Of a stretch of 64,000 bases of DNA, positions 49,909 through 58,277 are shown in pieces. The position numbers and the translations under genes were made by a program. The first letter of the stretch is position 1, and each line of letters starts with the position of its first letter. Where the stretch lies: NCBI RefSeq assembly GCF_001425005.1, contig NZ_LMDB01000006.1, positions 1,238-65,237 on the forward strand, written 5' to 3'. The notes beneath the pieces are model-generated. The model was given only the letters and a program-made list of their open reading frames with translations. It did no database searches and was not told the DNA's origin. This DNA comes from Duganella sp. Root336D2 (GTDB taxonomy: Bacteria; Pseudomonadota; Gammaproteobacteria; Burkholderiales; Burkholderiaceae_D).

Positions 49909-50871
49909 ATGGAACGTATCCTCGTCATCGGCGCCAACGGCCAAATCGGCAGTGAACTGGTGGAAGCACTGGCAAAACAGCACGGCGAACAAAACGTCAT
50001 CGCAACCGACATCAGCCCGGTCAACAAGTACAACGCAGCCCGCTACCAGGTGCTCAACGTGATGGACAAGGCCGCGCTGCAGGCATTGGTGGCTGCGGAA
50101 GGCATCACCCAGGTATACCAGCTGGCTGCGATGCTGTCCGCTACCGGCGAGGCAGCGCCGCTGAAGGCGTGGGACCTGAACATGGACGGCCTGCTGAACA
50201 TCCTGGAAGTGGCGCGCGAGCGCGGCGAGCAGGGCAAGCCGCTGCGCATCTTCTGGCCATCGTCGATCGCTGCGTTCGGCCCGAACACGCCGGCCGAGAA
50301 CACCCCGCAGTACACCGTGATGGACCCGACCACTATTTATGGCATTTCCAAGCTGGCAGGCGAACGACTGTGCGAATACTACTTCCTGAAATATGGCGTG
50401 GATGTGCGTTCGATTCGCTACCCGGGCATCATCAGCTTCAAATCGCCTCCAGGCGGCGGCACCACCGACTATGCGATTGCGATTTTCCACGCGGCGCTGC
50501 GCGGTGAACGCTACGATTGCTTCCTCGGGCCGAAGACCACGCTGCCGATGATCTACATGCCGGACGCGATTCGCGCAACCATTGAATTGATGGACGCACC
50601 GGCTTCACAAATCAAGATTCGTTCGTCGTACAATGTCGCCGGTGTTTCCTTCAACCCGGAAGAACTGGCTGCCGCGATTACCCGCGCACTGCCCGAATTC
50701 AAGATCGCCTACACGCCGGACAGCCGCCAGGCTATCGCCGACAGCTGGCCGCGCAGCCTGGATGATTCCAAGGCGACTGCGGACTGGAACTGGAAAGCGA
50801 AGATCGGCGTGGAAGAGATGGTGAAGGACATGCTGGCCAATATTGACGTGAGCCTCAGCGAGGCCGCATAA
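49909..50871 (+). CDS. tdh: L-threonine 3-dehydrogenase, SDR (epimerase-like) type
   Basis: 320 residues. Rossmann motif [18 protein letters not shown], then [25 protein letters not shown] and the catalytic YGISK. The [18 protein letters not shown] segment is specific to the short-chain type of threonine dehydrogenase, which is unrelated to the zinc-dependent E. coli enzyme. It oxidises threonine to 2-amino-3-ketobutyrate with NAD+, feeding Kbl. It lies 21 bases after kbl. Confidence 0.9.
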   Translation: MERILVIGANGQIGSELVEALAKQHGEQNVIATDISPVNKYNAARYQVLNVMDKAALQALVAAEGITQVYQLAAMLSATGEAAPLKAWDLNMDGLLNILEVARERGEQGKPLRIFWPSSIAAFGPNTPAENTPQYTVMDPTTIYGISKLAGERLCEYYFLKYGVDVRSIRYPGIISFKSPPGGGTTDYAIAIFHAALRGERYDCFLGPKTTLPMIYMPDAIRATIELMDAPASQIKIRSSYNVAGVSFNPEELAAAITRALPEFKIAYTPDSRQAIADSWPRSLDDSKATADWNWKAKIGVEEMVKDMLANIDVSLSEAA

Positions 50872-50891
50872 CCAGAGAGAGACAAGCAACA

Positions 50892-52271
50892 ATGGACATG
50901 AGTGTTTTCGACTTATTCAAGATTGGCATTGGCCCATCCAGTTCGCATACTGTGGGACCAATGGTGGCGGCGCGCCGCTTCCTGCTCGAAAACGCTCCAT
51001 TGGATGATGTCACCTCGGTGACGGCTGAGCTCTATGGCTCGCTGGCCTTGACCGGTATCGGCCACGGCACCGACAAGGCCGTGCTGCTTGGCCTGATGGG
51101 CGAGACGCCGCAGGGCGTCGACCCTGACGCGGTCGAAGACATGCTGGCTGCAGCCGACGTTGACGGCGAGCTGCGCCTGCTGGGCGAGAAGACCATTGCG
51201 TTCACCCGCAAGCAACACCTGGTGTTCCATATGGCAGAGAACCTGCCGGAGCACCCGAACGGCATGCGCTTCACCCTGGCCCGTGCCGACGGCAGCTCGG
51301 CTTCCAGGATTTACTACTCAGTCGGCGGCGGCTTCATTCGTGCCGAAGGCGAAGAGGCGGCCACTGATGGCAAGCCGGCCGTGCGCCTGCCGTACCCGTT
51401 CAACACCATGGCCGAATTGCTGGGTCATGGCGTCAGCAGCGGCAAGACCATTCCCCAGATGCTGCGCGCCAACGAGCTGACCCGCATCAGCGAGGCAGAG
51501 CTCAACCAAGGCATGGACCGCATCTGGCACGTCATGCGCGACTGCATCCAGCATGGCCTGGAGACGAGCGGCCAACTGCCAGGCGGCCTGAATGTAAAGC
51601 GCCGCGCAGCCGACCTTTGGCGCCAGGCGCAGGGCGGCGATCGCGCCAACCAGCTGCCGCACGATGCGCTGAACGGCGTGAGTTTGTACGCGATGGCGGT
51701 CAATGAAGAGAATGCAGCGGGCGGACGTGTTGTAACGGCGCCTACAAATGGGGCTGCAGGCATCATTCCCGCTGTGCTGAAATACTATGCGGAAGACTGC
51801 AAACCGGTCGATCCGATCACCGGCGTGCGCGCATTTTTGCTGACCGCGGCGGCGATTGGCATGCTGTGCAAGCGCAATGCGTCGATTTCCGGTGCCGAAG
51901 TAGGGTGCCAGGGTGAGGTTGGCGTGGCGTGTGCGATGGCGGCGGCGGGCCTGGTGGCAGCGCTGGGCGGCAGCAACGCGCAGATCGAGAATGCGGCGGA
52001 AATCGGCATCGAGCACCACCTGGGCATGACCTGCGATCCGATTGGCGGGCTGGTGCAGATTCCTTGCATCGAGCGCAATGGCATGGGCGCGGTGAAAGCG
52101 ATCACCGCAGCATCGCTGTCCCTGAAAGGCGACGGCACCCACTTCGTCACCCTGGATAACGTGATTGAGACCATGCGCCAGACTGGCGCCGACATGCAGG
52201 CGAAGTACAAAGAGACTTCGCTGGGCGGCTTGGCGATTCATGTCGTTTCGGTGAATCACGCTGCCTGCTAA
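50892..52271 (+). CDS. sdaA: L-serine ammonia-lyase, iron-sulfur type
   Basis: 459 residues, single-chain enzyme with N-terminal regulatory part ([19 protein letters not shown]) and C-terminal catalytic part ([20 protein letters not shown]). Cluster cysteines appear in [20 protein letters not shown] and near the C-terminus. It converts serine to pyruvate and ammonia. Behind kbl and tdh it completes the route threonine, glycine, serine (through SHMT), pyruvate. It is 20 bases after tdh. Confidence 0.95.
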   Translation: MDMSVFDLFKIGIGPSSSHTVGPMVAARRFLLENAPLDDVTSVTAELYGSLALTGIGHGTDKAVLLGLMGETPQGVDPDAVEDMLAAADVDGELRLLGEKTIAFTRKQHLVFHMAENLPEHPNGMRFTLARADGSSASRIYYSVGGGFIRAEGEEAATDGKPAVRLPYPFNTMAELLGHGVSSGKTIPQMLRANELTRISEAELNQGMDRIWHVMRDCIQHGLETSGQLPGGLNVKRRAADLWRQAQGGDRANQLPHDALNGVSLYAMAVNEENAAGGRVVTAPTNGAAGIIPAVLKYYAEDCKPVDPITGVRAFLLTAAAIGMLCKRNASISGAEVGCQGEVGVACAMAAAGLVAALGGSNAQIENAAEIGIEHHLGMTCDPIGGLVQIPCIERNGMGAVKAITAASLSLKGDGTHFVTLDNVIETMRQTGADMQAKYKETSLGGLAIHVVSVNHAAC

Positions 52272-52299
52272 CGCTAGAAAATTCCGAAATTTAGCTAAA

Positions 52300-52329
52300 T
52301 TCACAAAGAAAGTCCGGTGGCACTATAAT
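52300..52329 (+). promoter_or_regulatory. Strong sigma-70 promoter of thrC with operator-like palindrome
   Basis: TTCACA (52300-52305), 18-base spacer, TATAAT (52324-52329); start near 52336. A perfect 14-bp palindrome AATTTAGCTAAATT (52288-52301) touches the -35. The spacer contains the left arm of the 15-bp inverted repeat described separately. Confidence 0.75.
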
Positions 52330-52361
52330 AAGTGTCCGTTTTCACCGCCACCGGACTTTCT
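52307..52361 (+). promoter_or_regulatory. 15-bp perfect inverted repeat enclosing the thrC transcription start
   Basis: Arms AGAAAGTCCGGTGGC (52307-52321) and GCCACCGGACTTTCT (52347-52361) around 25 bases that hold the -10 and the start. The right arm ends 5 bases before the thrC ATG and occupies the ribosome-binding region, where no Shine-Dalgarno sequence is seen. RNA from the thrC promoter lacks the left arm; RNA reading through from sdaA would contain both and fold. There is no T tract. Confidence 0.7.
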
Positions 52362-52366
52362 ACTTT

Positions 52367-53842
52367 ATGCAATACGTGTCTACCCGGGCCGACGCGTCGG
52401 CTGCATCACACTCCCCCCAGCAATTTTCCGACATCCTCCTGGGTGGTCTGGCGCCGGACGGCGGCCTGTACCTGCCGGTCGAGTACCCGCAAGTTACCGG
52501 CGAAGAACTGAACAAGTGGCGCCACCTGTCCTACGCTGACCTGGCAGTAGAAATCCTGAAGAAGTTCGCCGGCGATATTCCAGAGGCCGACCTGCGCGCA
52601 TTGGCCAGGAAGACCTACACCGCCGATGTCTACCGCAACGTGCGCGAAGGCGAGAATGCCGCCGACATCACCCCGCTGCGTGTGCTGGAAGAAGTCGATG
52701 GCAAGAAGCTGGTGCTGCAATCGCTGTCGAACGGCCCCACGCTGGCCTTCAAGGACATGGCGATGCAGTTGCTGGGCAACCTGTTCGAATACGCGCTGGC
52801 CAAACAAGACGCGCAGCTGAACATCTTCGGCGCGACTTCCGGCGACACCGGCAGCGCCGCTGAATATGCAATGCGTGGCAAGAAAGGCATCAAAGTCTTC
52901 ATGCTGTCGCCGCACAAGAAGATGAGCGCCTTCCAGACCGCCCAGATGTTCAGCCTGCAGGATCCGAACATTTTCAATATTGCTGTCGAAGGCGTGTTCG
53001 ACGATTGCCAGGACATGGTCAAGGCCGTGTCGAACGACCTGGAATTCAAGGCGCGCCAGAAGATCGGCACGGTAAATTCGATCAACTGGGCGCGCGTCGT
53101 GGCGCAGGTGGTGTATTACTTCCGCGGCTACCTCGCAGCGACCAGGAGCAATGAGCAGAAGGTGTCTTTCACCGTCCCATCGGGCAATTTCGGCAATATC
53201 TGCGCCGGCCATATCGCCCGCCAAATGGGCCTGCCGATCGACAAGCTGGTCGTTGCCACCAACGAGAACGACGTGCTGGACGAGTTCTTCCGCACCGGCA
53301 TTTATCGCGTGCGCAAGTCTGCCGAGACCTATCACACCTCCAGCCCGTCGATGGACATTTCCAAGGCTTCGAACTTCGAACGCTTCGTGTTCGACCTGGT
53401 GAAGGGCGACGGCAAGCGTGTGCGCGAGCTGTTCAAGAAAGTGGAAACGGACGGCGGCTTCGACCTGTCCGGCGCACCGGGCAGCGATGGCGATGAGTTC
53501 AAACTGGCGGCCAGCTACGGCTTCAAGTCCGGTAAATCGACCCACGACGACCGCGTGCAAACCATCCGCGACGTGGCCGACGATTACGGCATCGTGATCG
53601 ACACCCACACTGCGGACGGCATCAAGGTCGCCAAGGAATACATGGAGCCAGGCGTGCCGATGATCGTGCTGGAAACCGCACTGGCCGCCAAGTTCAACGA
53701 AACCATCCTGGAGGCGTTGGGTGAAGACGCCGAACGTCCAGCCGGTTTCGAAAATATCGAAGCGCTGCCGCAGCGCTTTGAAGTCATGCCGGCCGATGTG
53801 AGCAGGATGAAGGCTTACATCGCCGCCAACACAGGACTGTAA
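52367..53842 (+). CDS. thrC: Threonine synthase
   Basis: 491 residues, PLP-dependent. The cofactor lysine is Lys129 (GPTLAFKDMAMQLLG); the phosphate loop is SGNFGN. Further motifs are GGLAPDGGLYLPVEYP near the start, ATSGDTGSAAEYAMRGKKGI, and EGVFDDCQDMVKAV. It makes threonine from O-phosphohomoserine in the cytoplasm. This is the long, fungal/E. coli-like type. Hom and thrB are not adjacent. It heads a unit with moeA and moaD. Confidence 0.95.
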   Translation: MQYVSTRADASAASHSPQQFSDILLGGLAPDGGLYLPVEYPQVTGEELNKWRHLSYADLAVEILKKFAGDIPEADLRALARKTYTADVYRNVREGENAADITPLRVLEEVDGKKLVLQSLSNGPTLAFKDMAMQLLGNLFEYALAKQDAQLNIFGATSGDTGSAAEYAMRGKKGIKVFMLSPHKKMSAFQTAQMFSLQDPNIFNIAVEGVFDDCQDMVKAVSNDLEFKARQKIGTVNSINWARVVAQVVYYFRGYLAATRSNEQKVSFTVPSGNFGNICAGHIARQMGLPIDKLVVATNENDVLDEFFRTGIYRVRKSAETYHTSSPSMDISKASNFERFVFDLVKGDGKRVRELFKKVETDGGFDLSGAPGSDGDEFKLAASYGFKSGKSTHDDRVQTIRDVADDYGIVIDTHTADGIKVAKEYMEPGVPMIVLETALAAKFNETILEALGEDAERPAGFENIEALPQRFEVMPADVSRMKAYIAANTGL

Positions 53843-53846
53843 AGAC

Positions 53847-55049
53847 ATGGCAATGCTCGCCGTACGCGAAGCCCTCGATTTCCTGCTCTCCGCGGCCCGT
53901 CCGGTGGCCGCGGTGGAGAAGATCCCAACCCTGGAAGCCAATGGCCGCGTGCTTGCGAGCGCCGTGGTGTCCGGCATGAACGTCCCGGGCCACGACAATA
54001 CGCAGATGGACGGCTACGCGGTGCGTGCCGCCGATTGCGCTAGCGGCAACGCAACGCTGACGGTCACCCAGCGCATCCCGGCCGGCCATGTCGGCCAGCC
54101 GCTGCTGCCTGGCTGCGCCGCGCGCATTTTCACCGGCGCCCTGATTCCTGAAGGCGCCGATGCTGTCGTGATGCAGGAACAATGCGAAGCGAATGACGGC
54201 CTGGTTACGATCCGCCACGCGCCGAAAACAGGCGAATGGATCCGCCGCACCGGCGAAGATATCAGCGTTGGCAGCGTGATCCTGGCCGCGGGCACGCGCC
54301 TGCGCAGCCAGGAACTTGGACTGGTTGCGTCGATCGGCATGGCGGAGCTGGACGTGCGCCGCAAGCTGCGCGTAGCCGTGTTCTTCACCGGCGATGAACT
54401 GGCGATGCCGGGCCAACCGCTGGCGCCGGGCGCCATCTACAATTCCAACCGCTTCACGCTGCGCGCTTTGCTGGAAAACCTGGGCTGCGAGGTACGCGAT
54501 TTCGGCATCGTGCCGGACTCGCTGGATGCTACGCGCAATGTGCTGCGCCAGGCTTCAGACGGCAATGACCTGATCATCACCTCCGGCGGCGTGTCGGTCG
54601 GCGAAGAGGACCATATCAAGCCTGCCGTCGAAGCAGAGGGCAAACTGAATATGTGGCAGATCGCCGTCAAGCCGGGCAAGCCGTTGGCCTTCGGTGAAGT
54701 AGGGCAGGCGTTCTTCCTTGGCCTGCCGGGCAACCCGGTGTCGAGCTTCATCACCTTCCTGCTGTTCGTGCGCCCATTCCTGCTGCGACTGCAGGGCGCC
54801 GATGTCCCGGCACAAGCGCGCGGCATGATGCTGCGCGCAGATTTCAACTGGCCGAAAGCGGACCGCCGCAACGAATTCCTGCGCGCCAGGCTGAACCAGC
54901 AGGGCGGGCTGGACCTGTTCCCGAACCAGGGGTCTGCCGTGTTGACTTCGACGGTTTGGGGCGATGGCCTGGTGGACAACCCGCCGGGCAATCCGATCGC
55001 GCCGGGCGACGTTGTGCGTTTTATCCCCTTCAGTGAGCTGATGTATTGA
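53847..55049 (+). CDS. moeA: Molybdopterin molybdotransferase
   Basis: 400 residues. VPGHDNTQMDGYAVRAADC, TGALIPEGADAVVMQEQ and RRTGEDISVG are classic MoeA signatures, with ITSGGVSVGEEDHI and FFLGLPGNPVSSFITFLLFV near the active site. It inserts molybdate into adenylated molybdopterin, the last step of Mo-cofactor synthesis. It starts 4 bases after the thrC stop, so it is co-transcribed with a gene unrelated in pathway. Confidence 0.95.
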   Translation: MAMLAVREALDFLLSAARPVAAVEKIPTLEANGRVLASAVVSGMNVPGHDNTQMDGYAVRAADCASGNATLTVTQRIPAGHVGQPLLPGCAARIFTGALIPEGADAVVMQEQCEANDGLVTIRHAPKTGEWIRRTGEDISVGSVILAAGTRLRSQELGLVASIGMAELDVRRKLRVAVFFTGDELAMPGQPLAPGAIYNSNRFTLRALLENLGCEVRDFGIVPDSLDATRNVLRQASDGNDLIITSGGVSVGEEDHIKPAVEAEGKLNMWQIAVKPGKPLAFGEVGQAFFLGLPGNPVSSFITFLLFVRPFLLRLQGADVPAQARGMMLRADFNWPKADRRNEFLRARLNQQGGLDLFPNQGSAVLTSTVWGDGLVDNPPGNPIAPGDVVRFIPFSELMY

Positions 55050-55050
55050 T

Positions 55051-55305
55051 ATGCTGATCAACCTTAAGTATTTTGCCAGTGTGCGCGAGGCGCTGGGCAG
55101 TGGCGAGCAGGTCGTGCTGCCGGCAAGCGCCGAGACGGTGGGCGATGTGCGGGCATGGCTGCTGGCGCGCGGCGAGCCGTGGGCCAGTACCCTGGCCGAG
55201 GGCCGCGCCTTGCGCATGGCCTGCAACCAGCGCATGTGCGACGCGAGTACGCACGTTGCGCCAGGCGACGAAGTTGCCTTTTTCCCACCTGTGACAGGCG
55301 GTTAA
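55051..55305 (+). CDS. moaD: Molybdopterin synthase small subunit
   Basis: 84 residues with the ubiquitin-like fold and the C-terminal Gly-Gly (FFPPVTGG) that carries the thiocarboxylate sulfur. LINLKYFASVREALG and PGDEVAFF fit MoaD. It pairs with MoaE, usually the next gene. MoaE is not here; a PstS-like gene with its own promoter follows. It starts one base after the moeA stop codon. Confidence 0.9.
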   Translation: MLINLKYFASVREALGSGEQVVLPASAETVGDVRAWLLARGEPWASTLAEGRALRMACNQRMCDASTHVAPGDEVAFFPPVTGG

Positions 55306-55345
55306 CGCTTATTGCTGTGCCGACGCAACAGTCGAGCTCCGACTG

Positions 55346-55373
55346 TTGACCGCAGGCATTGTCACGTTATACT
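55346..55373 (+). promoter_or_regulatory. Sigma-70 promoter of the PstS-like gene
   Basis: TTGACC (55346-55351), 16-base spacer, TATACT (55368-55373); start near 55380. The -35 overlaps the right arm of a 9-bp hairpin (CAACAGTCG / CGACTGTTG, 55326-55348) that follows moaD and has no T tract. It may act as operator or weak terminator. Confidence 0.5.
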
Positions 55374-55474
55374 TGATTGCATGTGGCCCAAAACCTGCGC
55401 CGCGTCCATCACCTCACATATCTCCCGTCGCCTCTTCCCTGCGGCTTATTCCCTTCCCTGCAAGGAGAGTCGCA

Positions 55475-56293
55475 ATGGGTTTTGTCTTTGCCGCCCTTGG
55501 CCTGAATGGCCTCACCCGCAACCAGCTTCCAGTCCCGCCGCGCAAGCGCGCGCAGAAGCTTCATATCGCCGGCTCCACCACCATGGGGCCGTTACTGAAA
55601 GAAATCGCGTCCAAATACCGCCTGATGCACCCGGAGATCGGGATCGAAGTGGAACTGGGCGGTTCTTTACGTGGGCTGGACGACGTGCGTTCGGGGCATG
55701 CGCATATTGCGATGCTGTCGCGCGCACTCGCTCCCGCCGAACGCGATTTGTACGGCATTCCGATTGCTCGCGATGGCGTTGGCGTAGTAGTTCACGCCAA
55801 TAATCCGGTGCGGGATTTGAGCGTCGAACAGCTGCAAGCCATTTTCACAGGGCGCATGCGCGAATGGCGCGATGCCGGTGGCGGCCGGGAACAGGTCTAT
55901 GCATTGGGCGGTCTGCGCGATGGCGCGTCGAGTGCCTTGTTTGCACGCTTCCTGCGGCAAGCGCTGGATGATTTCAGCCTTAATGCAGCGGTGGAATCGA
56001 ACATCGAACGGCTGGCCGTGGTGGCCGCGTGCGAAAACGCTATCGCCTACGTTTCAGTCGGCGCAGCGGAGCGCGCCATTTCGCAAGGCGTGTCGATACG
56101 CCTGCTGCCCATTTCGGGCGTTGCAGCCAGCAGCGCCAATATACGCAACGGCAGTTACCCGATCTGCCGTGTACTCACCCTGGCAAGCAGGGATGCGCCA
56201 ACCGGCGTCGCACGAAGTTTCTTCGCCTTCTGCCTTTCCGCCCAAGTGAACGGCATCCTGTCGGCATTCGACTTTGTACCCTACCTGGACTGA
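55475..56293 (+). CDS. PstS-like phosphate-type substrate-binding protein without clear signal peptide
   Basis: 272 residues. The PstS-like core begins LHIAGSTTMGPLLKEIASKY, then IEVELGGSLRGLDDVRSGHA and VVVHANNPVRDLSVEQLQAI (the conserved IFTG follows). The ATG at 55475 has AAGGAGAG upstream. A signal peptide is not obvious: the short hydrophobic start (MGFVFAALGLNGL) is followed by a basic stretch. Four bases after its stop a GAF/GGDEF/EAL gene begins. No Pst permease is near, so a sensing role is more likely than uptake. Confidence 0.75.
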   Translation: MGFVFAALGLNGLTRNQLPVPPRKRAQKLHIAGSTTMGPLLKEIASKYRLMHPEIGIEVELGGSLRGLDDVRSGHAHIAMLSRALAPAERDLYGIPIARDGVGVVVHANNPVRDLSVEQLQAIFTGRMREWRDAGGGREQVYALGGLRDGASSALFARFLRQALDDFSLNAAVESNIERLAVVAACENAIAYVSVGAAERAISQGVSIRLLPISGVAASSANIRNGSYPICRVLTLASRDAPTGVARSFFAFCLSAQVNGILSAFDFVPYLD

Positions 56294-56297
56294 CGCC

Positions 56298-58277
56298 ATG
56301 GAACATTCTATTTTGCTTGGGATGCTGGCTGCGTGTGCAGCAGCGACGACCATCAAATGGCTGCTGGCACGCGAAGCCGATCACCGGCGGGCCAATGCGC
56401 AAACTGATGAGCTGCTGCGCAGCAACCGGGCCTTGCGCATGGCTTCGCGTTGCCGCGTAGCGCTGCTGCACGCCGGCAGTGCGGAGGAAATGATGGCGGC
56501 TGTCTGCAAGGCCATCTCCGAAGAGGGCGGCTATTCGCTGGTGTGGACCGGTTTGTCGATGGCTGGCAGCAGCAGGGACTTGCTGGCCAGCGAGATCCAG
56601 GGCACGCCGGCAGGACGCTTCGCAGCAGCCGCAGGTGGCTTGCAACGCGGCTGCAGCTGCGAAGGCATTGCGCTCGATGTGATGTCGGATGCGAAATCCC
56701 GCCTGCGCCATGGGACGTCGGCAGAGTTCGGCTACCCAAGCGTGCTGGCCTTGCCCCTGGGCAGCGCCAGTGGAGATGCGGCGCCAATCGGGGTGCTGTG
56801 CGTATACTCGATCGCCCCCTGCGCTTTCGACAGCGATGACGTGCAAGTCTTGCAGGAACTGGCCACCGACCTGGCGCTTGGATTGAGCAATATGCACGCG
56901 GCACGCAGCCGCCGCGCGGCCGAGCAGGCGTCGGCCTGTCACGCCCAGCATGACCCGGCGACCGGCCTGGCCAGTCGCTCGCTGTTCAATGACCGCTTGC
57001 GCCAGGCCCTGGTAGCGGCGGAGCGCACCGGCCGCAAGGTGGCCGTGCTGGCACTGAGCATGGACCGTTACCGCGGCGTCAAGGCCAGCCTTGGTGCCGA
57101 CGCCTGCAGCGCCTTGCTGATGCACGCGGCATCCGCCATGAAGTCCTGCCTGCACGAGGGCGATACGGTGGCCCACCTGCTTGGCAACGAATTCGCGGTG
57201 ATCCTGTCCGACCTGATCAACGACGACGATGTGCTGCCGGTTGCGGGCAAGCTGCTCGAGGCCATCAAGGCACCGATGCGCTGGCAGGACAATATCGTGA
57301 ATACCACAGCCAGCATCGGCATCGCATTGATGGGCGAGGATGGCGGCGAACCTTCGGTCATGCTGCGCTCGGCCAACTCGGCTATGGCGCATGCGGTCGG
57401 GCATGGCGGCAACCGCTTCCGTTTCGTCGCGCAGGAGATGAACGAGCGCGCCTCGCGCATGTTTGCGCTCGAGGCTGAACTGCGCAGCGCCCTGCTGCAC
57501 AATGAAATGGTGGTGCATTACCAGCCGCGTGCGGCCCTGGGCGATGGCTGCCTGACCGCCGCCGAGGCGCTGGTGCGCTGGCAGCATCCGACGCGCGGCC
57601 TGGTGCCGCCGGCTGAGTTCCTGCCGCTGGCCGAGAGCAGCGGCCTGATTGTTCCGCTCGGAGCCTGGGTGATTCGGGAAGTGTGCCGCCAGCAAGGGGC
57701 GTGGCGCGACGCAGGCCTGCCAATGGTGCCGGTTTCGATCAACCTGTCGGCGCGCCAGTTCCGCGAAGAAGGGCTGGTGGAACATATTGAAGTGACGCTA
57801 GAGGAGTATGATGTGCCATCGGCCATGCTGAGTTTCGAGATCACGGAATCGATGGTGATGGAGGATCTCGACGATGCCGTGGCCCGCATGAACGAATTGA
57901 AGGCAATTGGCGTCAAGCTGTCGATGGACGACTTTGGCACCGGGCATTCCTCGCTGGCCCGCCTGCGCCTGCTGCCGCTGGACCAGCTGAAGATCGACCA
58001 GTCCTTCGTGCGCCAGCTCGGCAGCGAGCAAGCCGACGAAGCCATCTGCCGTTCCATCATCGACGTGGGCCACAACCTCAATATGCAGATCGTCGGCGTC
58101 GGGGTGGAAACGCTGCTGCAGCGCGAATGGCTGCGTGCCCACTACTGCGACGAGATGCAGGGCTGCTTCTTTGGGCGGCCCATGGCGGCGCAGGACTTTG
58201 CCCAACTGCTGGCGGCCGATCGCCCGAGATCGAATACAATGCTGCCCCTATGGAAAGCAATCAATTACAAGGTGTAG
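56298..58277 (+). CDS. GAF-GGDEF(degenerate)-EAL phosphodiesterase-like protein
   Basis: About 659 residues. A short hydrophobic N-terminus (ILLGMLAACAAATTIKWLLA) may anchor it. A GAF domain (about 50-210), then a GGDEF-like domain whose signature is LGNEF instead of GGDEF, so cyclase activity is probably lost. The EAL domain is complete: EALVRWQHP, FEITESMVMEDLDD, DDFGTGHSSLARL and VGVGVETLLQ. It probably degrades c-di-GMP, with the dead GGDEF as GTP sensor or spacer. It is coupled to the PstS-like gene. The 3' end overlaps the next gene by 28 bases. Confidence 0.85.
   Translation: MEHSILLGMLAACAAATTIKWLLAREADHRRANAQTDELLRSNRALRMASRCRVALLHAGSAEEMMAAVCKAISEEGGYSLVWTGLSMAGSSRDLLASEIQGTPAGRFAAAAGGLQRGCSCEGIALDVMSDAKSRLRHGTSAEFGYPSVLALPLGSASGDAAPIGVLCVYSIAPCAFDSDDVQVLQELATDLALGLSNMHAARSRRAAEQASACHAQHDPATGLASRSLFNDRLRQALVAAERTGRKVAVLALSMDRYRGVKASLGADACSALLMHAASAMKSCLHEGDTVAHLLGNEFAVILSDLINDDDVLPVAGKLLEAIKAPMRWQDNIVNTTASIGIALMGEDGGEPSVMLRSANSAMAHAVGHGGNRFRFVAQEMNERASRMFALEAELRSALLHNEMVVHYQPRAALGDGCLTAAEALVRWQHPTRGLVPPAEFLPLAESSGLIVPLGAWVIREVCRQQGAWRDAGLPMVPVSINLSARQFREEGLVEHIEVTLEEYDVPSAMLSFEITESMVMEDLDDAVARMNELKAIGVKLSMDDFGTGHSSLARLRLLPLDQLKIDQSFVRQLGSEQADEAICRSIIDVGHNLNMQIVGVGVETLLQREWLRAHYCDEMQGCFFGRPMAAQDFAQLLAADRPRSNTMLPLWKAINYKV
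58235..58240 (+). promoter_or_regulatory. -10 element inside the EAL gene ahead of the flavoprotein gene
   Basis: TACAAT lies 9 bases before the ATG at 58250, so an own transcript would have a leader of only about 3 bases. No ribosome-binding site is seen there, which fits leaderless translation. Confidence 0.35.

Noticed and set aside
52406-53998. A 530-codon minus-strand frame opposite thrC
   Set aside because: Shadow of thrC; no domains.
55346-55474. Upstream TTG start giving the PstS-like protein a lipoprotein-like N-terminus (VTLYLIAC)
   Set aside because: The TTG lies in the -35 of the likely promoter and would not be transcribed from it; the ATG at 55475 has a strong ribosome-binding site.
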